Assembly: GCA_964455375.1 (NCBI GenBank)
Contig: CAYVXE010000079.1
Location: 1-20,625 of the forward strand
Source of the DNA: CAYVXE01 sp964455375
Lineage (GTDB): Bacteria; Zhuqueibacterota; Zhuqueibacteria; Oceanimicrobiales; Oceanimicrobiaceae
Direction: 5' to 3'
DNA: 20,625 nt
A program made the position numbers and the translations under genes. Numbering within the stretch: position 1 is the first letter of the stretch; each line of letters starts with the position of its first letter. The notes beneath the pieces were generated by a model that was given only the letters and a program-made list of their open reading frames with translations, searched no databases and had not been told where the DNA came from. Positions 14,471 to 20,625 of this stretch are shown here, piece by piece.

Positions 14471-16644
14471 CCTTTTCTTTTACGAATGAACCACTCCAAA
14501 CTAAGGAGGAAAATACATGCTATTAATAAGGGTGCACGATTCCAAAGTTCCGTTTCTTTTTTGACGATGGTGTTCTTCTCGGGAAACCGCATCTTGTTTT
14601 TCAGGCCGGATATGTCAGCGGGTAAATAAAAAGCACCGCCACTGGCTATTGACATTTGTTTTAACAGATCTTCATTCATACGGCTGTTTTGAAACTCAAG
14701 GCTAAATTGTTCTACGGAAAATTTACCGCTGTCCTGACCTAACGGGCGGCCGTTTTGCTGCGCCGAACCCACAAACGCATAATCACCGCCTTGCAGAACC
14801 TGAACGCTGCCCTCATAACGTCCCTCTCCAAGTCCGTTCAAAGATAGATCCTGGGTGGTGTGAGCTCCGTTTATTTGCACTGTTACTTCTACATTGTCTG
14901 CCGGAGTGTAATCTTTGTGGTAAACCTGGGCGGAAAAGTTAATTTGCTCACCGCTGCGGTAAATTTCTTTGTTGGATGATATTTTTACCAGCTTGCTGTC
15001 TTCTTCCGTCGTCAGCCAGCGAAGGGTGTTGAGAATGAAATGTTGGTACGCGCCATTTGAATTTTCAAATCCCTGCATGAGGAGATCCCAGCGCCAAATG
15101 CCATACGCAAATATGGCTGCAGATTTGTGTTTTATTTTTGTTTCCACGGTGATGAGCGGCATATTTATTTTAGGGAATCCGGTGGAACGCAGCAGATCCA
15201 CGGAAGCCAGCGCTTTCGCTGATTTGTTTAATCGAAACGGCCGGTAATTGGTGAAAACGGGAGGCAGCGATTTCCAATTTTCTCGGTTTTGTACATCGTC
15301 TTCGGCAAGTTTCAGGACCGGGTGATGCAACCCCTGTGGGTTGAGTTTTAGATAAACGGAAAATTCCCGGGTGTGCGCCGGCTTTTGTGCCAAAGGTAAA
15401 ACATTCTGAAACGTCCAGAGTTTGTCCGCATCGGTTTGTTTGCCGGAGACGAACAAAACAGGCTTACCTTTTACCAGAAAGGTTTGTATCGTTGCCATGA
15501 TTTTTGTGTCAGACGATTTTCTCGGGTAGTCCAGTAAGATAAAACAATCCACAAGCGCAAGTTTATCCGCAGATAAAAAGCGTTTGTTCCGATAAAATCG
15601 CCCTTCTCTTTTTTCAACGAACGTCTGCACCGCAATATTTTCGTCAGCACCAAGTACGCGCTTTAGGAATGTGTAATCGGCCGATGGTCCCCCGGCGATG
15701 AGAACAACGTTGAGCTTACTCTTCAAAACTTTCACATACATGGTTTTGATGTTGTTGGCAAGGGTCAACTCTCCATTGAGATTGGGAAGTGACAATTTAT
15801 ATTTTGCTAATCCCTCGCCTTCTGGGGTAAAATACAATCTGATTTTCTGCTCCAATCCGGTGTTGTTTAAAGTGATGATTTTCCGGTCAAGCATCCGATT
15901 GTTTAACATGAGCTTCACAGGTATTTTTTGACCGGCAAATTCACTGCTTTTGATATAGACATCAACAGGAATCTGTGTGCCGGCATACGCGATTTCGTTG
16001 GTCACGTAATTCGAAATTAAGATGTCTTTTTGCTCAGAGGGATCACCTACGGCAACCGTATAAATTGGCCGTCCATACTGTGCAGCAATACGTGCCGGGT
16101 TGTCGCCGAGATTGTCTTCGCCATCGGAAATGAGGATGACAGACGCAAAGTATTTTTCCGCGAGTTTTTGCTTAAGTTCGTTCAGTGCAGAGGCGATATC
16201 AGTGCCGTCTCCATTGAAGATTAACGAATCGGGAATGGCGTCGTTCGGGTTATTCAGGTGACTTGCAAACGGGAAGAATTCAAACCGGTAATCTTTTGAC
16301 TTATTTTGAAAAAGCTCATGGGCGAGAACTTTTTTTACAATTGCAGACCGATTCATTTTTTGATCGGTCAGGGACATGCTGGCGGAATGATCGATCAAGA
16401 CCGCAACAACGGGAATATTCCGCTTTTTGTTGATGAAACTCAAGATGGGTTGAAACAGCAAAAGCGCCACAAGGATTAGGGTCAAAGAACGCAAAACCAC
16501 AAGACTGATTTTCCAGCCCTTCGCCACCGGTGGAATCGTAGTGCGGTACACAAAAAAGCTGTACCCAACCGATAGCAAAATCAACGCGATCAGAAGCAGG
16601 GGGCTTCCGGAAATATGTAATTTAATTTGTGACAGATTGAACAC
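14461..16644 (-). CDS. Membrane-anchored VWA protein with a GATase1-like domain
   Basis: A 727-residue inner-membrane protein. Two N-terminal membrane helices (about 14-34 and 45-70) are followed by a von Willebrand A domain with a complete MIDAS metal site: DHSAS at 85-89, Thr148 in GDGTD, and Asp174 in SDGED. Residues of about 310-420 (VVLIAGGPSADYTF, FILLDYP, KPVLFVSG) resemble a class I glutamine-amidotransferase fold, without an evident catalytic Cys. A beta-rich segment (about 560-660) precedes a final membrane helix of about 20 residues near 700-720. This layout matches large BatA-type or VWA/GATase-like membrane proteins, whose exact roles are poorly known. It has a GTG start with GAAGG upstream, lies 12 nt after tsaD, and is followed by rnr. 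No MoxR ATPase is present. Confidence 0.85.
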   Translation of the reverse strand: MFNLSQIKLHISGSPLLLIALILLSVGYSFFVYRTTIPPVAKGWKISLVVLRSLTLILVALLLFQPILSFINKKRNIPVVAVLIDHSASMSLTDQKMNRSAIVKKVLAHELFQNKSKDYRFEFFPFASHLNNPNDAIPDSLIFNGDGTDIASALNELKQKLAEKYFASVILISDGEDNLGDNPARIAAQYGRPIYTVAVGDPSEQKDILISNYVTNEIAYAGTQIPVDVYIKSSEFAGQKIPVKLMLNNRMLDRKIITLNNTGLEQKIRLYFTPEGEGLAKYKLSLPNLNGELTLANNIKTMYVKVLKSKLNVVLIAGGPSADYTFLKRVLGADENIAVQTFVEKREGRFYRNKRFLSADKLALVDCFILLDYPRKSSDTKIMATIQTFLVKGKPVLFVSGKQTDADKLWTFQNVLPLAQKPAHTREFSVYLKLNPQGLHHPVLKLAEDDVQNRENWKSLPPVFTNYRPFRLNKSAKALASVDLLRSTGFPKINMPLITVETKIKHKSAAIFAYGIWRWDLLMQGFENSNGAYQHFILNTLRWLTTEEDSKLVKISSNKEIYRSGEQINFSAQVYHKDYTPADNVEVTVQINGAHTTQDLSLNGLGEGRYEGSVQVLQGGDYAFVGSAQQNGRPLGQDSGKFSVEQFSLEFQNSRMNEDLLKQMSIASGGAFYLPADISGLKNKMRFPEKNTIVKKETELWNRAPLLIACIFLLSLEWFIRKRKGML

Positions 16645-16656
16645 GTTTTACCTTCA

Positions 16657-17655
16657 TTATGTTAAACCTAAAGACGGGCTTGGGCTCAGATCATAATTGG
16701 AAAAGCACTTGTTTGTAAAATAAAATAATCCGGCCCGAACAATCATTGCGGCATTGTCTGTGCATAATTCTATGGGCGGAAAAAATACCTGAAAACCGTA
16801 CTTTGTACTTTCATCCTTTAACCGCTGCCGTAAGTATGAGTTACTCGCGACCCCGCCGGCCAGAGTAAGCTGGCTAAGTTTATTTTGCTCAAGTGCTAAA
16901 AGACTTCTTTCAATGAGTGCTTCGATGGCCGCTTTTTGAAAACTCGCGGCCACATCCGCTTTTCGAATTTTCCGTTCCTGCTCAGACAGAGATTTTAAAT
17001 GATACAAAACGGCCGTTTTTAAGCCACTGTAACTGAAATCTAACACGTTGTCTTTAAACCGCCCCTTCGGGAAATCTATATAGTCGGGATTTCCGGTTTT
17101 TGCTGTTTTGTCGATGGACGGCCCGCCGGGGTATGGCAATTCCAACATTTTGGCTGTTTTGTCAAATGCCTCACCCACCGCATCATCCCGCGTACGTCCG
17201 AGTATTTTGTAATCCCCCCATTTTTTTACCAAAACAAGCTGTGTGTGTCCGCCTGAAATGATCAGGGAAATAAACGGCGGTTTGGGCCCCTCTGCATAGA
17301 CTGAATTTGAGAACAGGTGTCCTTCAATGTGATTTATGCCTGTGAAAGGAATGCTTTGTGCAAATGCCATCGCCTTGGCAAAATTTAAACCCACCAGGAG
17401 TGATCCGGCTAATCCCGGGCCGTAGGTAACTGCAATGCCGTTCAGATGCTGTTTCTCAACCGATGCTTTTTTCAGCGCCTGTTTGACGATTGGCAGAATG
17501 AGCTTTACATGTTCCCGCGAAGCAAGCTCAGGTACAACACCACCATACGAATGGTGGATCTCCTGTGATGCGATAATATTTGATGCTAAATGATCGTGCT
17601 TCCAGATTGCTGCGGATGTTTCATCGCAGGAGGTTTCTATTCCCAATAGAATCAT
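16657..17655 (-). CDS. tsaD: tRNA threonylcarbamoyltransferase TsaD
   Basis: A 332-residue TsaD (formerly Gcp/YgjD) of normal bacterial length. It transfers threonylcarbamoyl to A37 of ANN-decoding tRNAs, with TsaB and TsaE as partners and TsaC making the donor. The N-terminus reads GIETSCDETSAA (5-16). The metal ligands are His109 and His113 in HIEGH, plus Asp300 in CTDNAAM. SGGHTQ lies at 134-139, and DDAVGEAFDKTAKML with YPGGPS near 157-180 forms the nucleotide-binding part. The frame has no disruption. The start ATG gives the expected N-terminus, though the upstream ribosome site is weak. It lies 16 nt after the POTRA-Omp85 gene and 12 nt before the VWA gene. This core gene is probably essential, so the operon should be transcribed constitutively. 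Confidence 0.97.
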   Translation of the reverse strand: MILLGIETSCDETSAAIWKHDHLASNIIASQEIHHSYGGVVPELASREHVKLILPIVKQALKKASVEKQHLNGIAVTYGPGLAGSLLVGLNFAKAMAFAQSIPFTGINHIEGHLFSNSVYAEGPKPPFISLIISGGHTQLVLVKKWGDYKILGRTRDDAVGEAFDKTAKMLELPYPGGPSIDKTAKTGNPDYIDFPKGRFKDNVLDFSYSGLKTAVLYHLKSLSEQERKIRKADVAASFQKAAIEALIERSLLALEQNKLSQLTLAGGVASNSYLRQRLKDESTKYGFQVFFPPIELCTDNAAMIVRAGLFYFTNKCFSNYDLSPSPSLGLT

Positions 17656-17671
17656 AATTTATGTAGAGCTG

Positions 17672-19033
17672 TTAAAAAGTCATAAACGCATCAATGATAA
17701 ATTGACCGTCCCAGTTTTCATCGAAAGCGTATTCAAGACGCAAAATGTTGTTATACGGCAGAAATATATGCAGTCCGGCTCCCCATCCCGTCACGAAATT
17801 TTTCGGACTTTGATCTTGCTGCCAAAGAGAACCCGTATCGACAAACAGACTGCCACTCACCCCAAATCGGAAGTTGGAGCCATAAGGGCCCATGGATTTA
17901 AATGCTCCCAAGTTGTGGTACGTGATTTTGCGAATGGGGAATCTGAATTCCGCACTGCCGATGAACAGGTTTTCTCCTGTGCGCCGCTGGCGAAAATGTC
18001 CGCGAATCCGGGTTAAAAAACCGAAGTGAACCAGATCGTAAATTGGCAACGTTCCTTCAGATAAATTCGCTGCAGTGTGCAAGGCGAATGTCGTTTGCCC
18101 GACCGGGATAAATTTCCGCACGTCTGCGCCATATCTAAAATAATTCACGTCTTTGCCAAACCAGCCGGTTTTTGTGGCCCAGAGTCGTAGATAATTTCCT
18201 TTGTGCGCATATTCCCAAAGGTCGCGCGTGTCATATTTAAATGAAACGCCGAATTGCGGCAAACGATCGACGCCTGACGGTGAAAGCGTGCCCAGACTCC
18301 CCCGGGATAACGTTAAACGTCTGTAACCCATGTTAAAGTCGAGATAGGTGAAATGACCAAACCGTTTACCGATTTTCCAGTTGAAGCCAAGTTGGTTTTC
18401 GTTAACCGACGAATCCAAAACCGTGTATGTCTGATTGCGCACTTTTTGTGTAAAAACCGAAAAGCTGGTGTACATTTTGAGATGACCTAAAATCCATGGG
18501 TTTGAATAGACTAACTTTGCCGATGGATTGAACCCCAACCAGAAAGAGAAATTTATGACTTCCCCGCGTCCGCGGAAATTGTTGTGCAAAAGTCCGGCGC
18601 CAACCGACAGTCTCGACCAGTCACGTTCATTGCGGAAAATGATAGGATAAGGAAAAATGTACCACAATTCACTGACAGTCACAACCAGAATCACGCCGCG
18701 TTTTGTGGGCACAAGATCGATTTCAACCCGGTTAAATATGCCGAGATTTTGAATGCGCAAGCGGTCTCGTTCTAACTCAGCAGGGTCAAACTCGCCGCCG
18801 AGCTTTAAGGTCATTTCCCGCAGAATGACATCCTCTTTGGTTTTATCATTCCCCTGAACAATAATCAAAATAATTTTATTGGGATTTTGTTCCTGCTCAC
18901 CTTCTGCTTCATCTTTAATCTGGCCGATGCATCTGTCGGGAAAACCTGCAAATAGAAGTAAAAGGGAAATTAGAAAGAGAGATAACAGGCGTGCTCTTAA
19001 CTTAAAAAAATTGTGAGATGCTCGACGTGTCAA
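17672..19033 (-). CDS. Omp85-family protein with one POTRA domain
   Basis: A 453-residue outer-membrane protein. The signal segment is residues 1-38, with the hydrophobic core SLFLISLLLLFAGF. One POTRA domain (about 52-127) shows IILIIVQGNDKTKEDVILRE, LERDRLRIQNLGIFNRVEI and VTVSEL. A barrel of about 320 residues follows, including YTSFSVFTQKV, GVSFKYDTRDL and a C-terminal strand region near LRLEYAFDENWDG. The L6-loop motif reads RIRGHF, equivalent to the VRGF/Y of BamA and TamA. One POTRA instead of five makes it unlike the main BamA, closer to short Omp85 or two-partner-secretion proteins. The only in-frame start candidate is the TTG at 19031-19033, as a stop lies close upstream, so the exact start is uncertain. 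It is the second operon gene, 13 nt after the barrel-only Omp85 gene. Confidence 0.85.
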   Translation of the reverse strand: MTRRASHNFFKLRARLLSLFLISLLLLFAGFPDRCIGQIKDEAEGEQEQNPNKIILIIVQGNDKTKEDVILREMTLKLGGEFDPAELERDRLRIQNLGIFNRVEIDLVPTKRGVILVVTVSELWYIFPYPIIFRNERDWSRLSVGAGLLHNNFRGRGEVINFSFWLGFNPSAKLVYSNPWILGHLKMYTSFSVFTQKVRNQTYTVLDSSVNENQLGFNWKIGKRFGHFTYLDFNMGYRRLTLSRGSLGTLSPSGVDRLPQFGVSFKYDTRDLWEYAHKGNYLRLWATKTGWFGKDVNYFRYGADVRKFIPVGQTTFALHTAANLSEGTLPIYDLVHFGFLTRIRGHFRQRRTGENLFIGSAEFRFPIRKITYHNLGAFKSMGPYGSNFRFGVSGSLFVDTGSLWQQDQSPKNFVTGWGAGLHIFLPYNNILRLEYAFDENWDGQFIIDAFMTF

Positions 19034-19046
19034 TGATATGCGACGT

Positions 19047-20291
19047 TTAATTTTTTACGAGATCAAGAAAATAGGACAAATATTCCAATCTGAAAGTTAT
19101 ACGAAAATCATCGTTGGAACGATCCAGGCGATTAGCGATATCCATACGGAACAAGCCTTCAAAAAACAGTAACGATAGACCCACATCGGTTTTGAAATTG
19201 TCGAACCGGTCAAAACTCTGGAAAATATTGTCATCAGGGTCGGTTTTCCAGGCAAGGCCGGTATCTAAAAACACACCTAAAGACAACTTCGACCAGAGTG
19301 CACCAAAATATGGAACATCAGCAAGTGGGACTTTGGTCAGAAGGTCGCCATTGAATAAATAGTTTGCGTTAAACATCGTCATCCGATTTCCTGAGAACTC
19401 CATGTCATCGTACCCTCTTAAACTGCCAACACCGCCAAGGTGCATCAGGTGTTGCGCAGCTAAACTTCCGTGCCTGCTTCCTGCATAGGCGCTGAGAACC
19501 AGGCGCTGATTCCCAAAGGTCGGCTGGTACCGTTTTGCCGTAACAAATAGCCCGTTTGTTTCAAAATCTTCGAAGGTTTGCTCATAAATTGCCGAGAGAT
19601 ACCATCCCGTTGTGGTGATGACCGGATGATCCCGCCAATCCAGTTCCCCGATTAATTTAGCGCTGATTTCATCTCCTGCTACGATAATGTCACCTGTCAC
19701 TGTTGGATTTTGTGCAAAATTTCGGTCGCCGCCGAAAACACTCCAGTTGGTATTCTTCCGTAAAGCGTCAAACGTTCGTCTGCTCAATTCAAAACGGATG
19801 GTGTGGGTGTTAAACAACTGCTGTTCAAACTGGTGTTCAATGTAAAACTTAAAGCCGTCTACTCCGTAATAATCCTTATAATCTTCTCTGAAAAACAGCG
19901 ACATAAAAGAATTTTCGGAATCGTCAATAAACCAGTCATCTTGTGACTCCACATGCTTAAATGCTTCTAAACCTATGCGTAAACGATTGTCTTCGAGGAG
20001 ATCTTTTCGTACACCGAGAGAATAGCGAAAATGTTTATCCGTTTGATTCTTAAATCCCCAACCTGCGCTGCCGTAAAATTTCAACGCATCAATTGTTGGG
20101 GGAAGGTAATTTAGCCCGAGATTTAGAAAAGGTCCTTCAACACGGTTGTACCGTCCGTTTACATAATAGTTCAGGGGATTTTTAAATTGATATTCATCCA
20201 GATTTTTTAACGGTTTAAATGAAAATTGCGCATTCGCAGTATTGGTTATGAACAAAATGAAAAGAGAAAGAATCGCTGCGATTTGGTACAT
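19047..20291 (-). CDS. Omp85-like (surface antigen) barrel without POTRA
   Basis: A 414-residue outer-membrane protein. The signal peptide covers about residues 1-21 (ending ANA). The mature part starts directly with barrel strands and has no POTRA region. Strand pairs such as KFYGSAGWGFKNQ, YSLGVRKDL and RIGLEAFKHV alternate in polarity. The L6-type motif GGVGSLRGYDDMEFSGNRM occurs near the last third, and the closing strands read FRITFRLEYLSYF. This suits the Omp85/BamA surface-antigen superfamily, which inserts or moves proteins or lipids at the outer membrane. It is the first gene of a five-gene minus-strand operon and has a good GGAGG site. Its POTRA-bearing relative is 13 nt downstream, so the two may act together; this is inference. 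Confidence 0.8.
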   Translation of the reverse strand: MYQIAAILSLFILFITNTANAQFSFKPLKNLDEYQFKNPLNYYVNGRYNRVEGPFLNLGLNYLPPTIDALKFYGSAGWGFKNQTDKHFRYSLGVRKDLLEDNRLRIGLEAFKHVESQDDWFIDDSENSFMSLFFREDYKDYYGVDGFKFYIEHQFEQQLFNTHTIRFELSRRTFDALRKNTNWSVFGGDRNFAQNPTVTGDIIVAGDEISAKLIGELDWRDHPVITTTGWYLSAIYEQTFEDFETNGLFVTAKRYQPTFGNQRLVLSAYAGSRHGSLAAQHLMHLGGVGSLRGYDDMEFSGNRMTMFNANYLFNGDLLTKVPLADVPYFGALWSKLSLGVFLDTGLAWKTDPDDNIFQSFDRFDNFKTDVGLSLLFFEGLFRMDIANRLDRSNDDFRITFRLEYLSYFLDLVKN

Positions 20292-20359
20292 TCTGCCTCC
20301 GGATACTTTTAATGCTGTTGAATACGACGTATTTATTAAGCGGTAAATAGAATCGTAAA

Positions 20360-20386
20360 AGTATAAAAATTAACTATTAAAAGCAA
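20360..20386 (-). promoter_or_regulatory. Possible promoter of the Omp85-tsaD-VWA-rnr operon
   Basis: On the minus strand, TTGCTT (20386 down to 20381) and TATACT (20365 down to 20360) resemble -35 and -10 boxes, but the spacer is only 15 bases. They lie about 70-95 bases before the operon's first ATG in AT-rich DNA. This is the best candidate I see there, but it is weak. Confidence 0.3.
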
Positions 20387-20625
20387 GGAGTTATTTGTGA
20401 GAAATAGCCGGTAGATGAATTTTGCAGCGACGTTCTAGGAATGAGGCTTTGTTGAGGTGCCTTTAATTCAACAATGAACTGCCGGAGCATATACTTTTTA
20501 CGCATTGGAGCACATCGATGTTGTTTATTGTGTGCTCCGTCATGGTGGTGACTGAACTGCGTCCTGTTTATGTCGTTTGTTCGTGCTCCAGAATAAAATC
20601 AACATGATACGGATTTTTATGTGCA
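20387..20625. other. Non-coding region with clustered GGAGCA inverted motifs
   Basis: No gene is supported. TTGTTGA at 20449-20455 and TCAACAA at 20468-20474 form a seven-base-pair hairpin. GGAGCA is present in direct form at 20484-20489 and 20507-20512, then inverted (TGCTCC) at 20533-20538 and 20584-20589. The middle pair extends to GGAGCACA at 20507-20514 and TGTGCTCC at 20531-20538, an eight-base-pair stem with a 16-base loop. A frame with GTG after AAGGAG at 20385-20390 stops after five codons. Reverse-strand frames are very short. Confidence 0.55.

Noticed and set aside
20397..20414. A leader peptide starting GTG after AAGGAG
   Set aside because: It stops after five codons and shows no attenuator-like codon run; it faces away from the operon it would need to regulate.
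20487..20589. A CRISPR array at the GGAGCA motifs
   Set aside because: The motifs are six to eight bases and occur in both orientations with irregular spacing. There is no repeat-spacer pattern and there are no cas genes.

Overview
The window looks like chromosomal DNA from a Gram-negative, double-membraned bacterium of the FCB superphylum, probably a Calditrichota- or KSB1-like lineage. The evidence is a large secreted protein ending in an FPNPFNPST-type C-terminal sorting domain, many outer-membrane beta-barrel genes, a TonB protein, a VWA/glutamine-amidotransferase-like membrane protein, and a lipoprotein with two haem-binding CXXCH motifs. The lineage is inferred from protein style only; there is no rRNA or tRNA here to fix it.

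Layout. (1) 1-293 is a non-coding fold-back repeat. (2) 294-4333, minus strand: four closely spaced genes read barrel (210 aa), SH3-barrel, barrel (179 aa), then a lipoprotein with a TolB/PD40 propeller and two CXXCH motifs (HzsA-related type). (3) 4719-9679, plus strand: an exported FG-GAP/VCBS-repeat protein and a 1101-residue T9SS-type cargo protein with its own sigma70-like promoter. (4) 9773-10615, plus: an exported trypsin-fold protein that has lost its catalytic His and Ser. It converges on a stand-alone TonB gene (10688-11452, minus). (5) 11820-12014, minus: a Cys-rich zinc-ribbon miniprotein, flanked by non-coding DNA with inverted repeats. (6) 12318-20291, minus: five genes with 12-16 nt gaps read Omp85-like barrel, POTRA-Omp85, tsaD, VWA membrane protein, rnr. 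This mixes envelope assembly with tRNA modification and RNA decay. (7) 20292-20625 is a non-coding leader with a small cluster of inverted GGAGCA motifs.

How it fits together. Most of the window is envelope biology: barrels, secreted propellers, TonB and Omp85 proteins. The two housekeeping enzymes, TsaD and RNase R, ride in the Omp85/VWA operon. I see no complete new defence, mobile or biosynthetic system. The best leads are the degenerate protease with a glycine-zipper membrane anchor and Pro-rich tail, the haem/propeller lipoprotein grouped with three barrels, the two adjacent Omp85-like genes with and without POTRA, and a family of fold-back repeats ending in TTGTCATTTCGA, one copy of which probably sets the upstream limit of a coding region.
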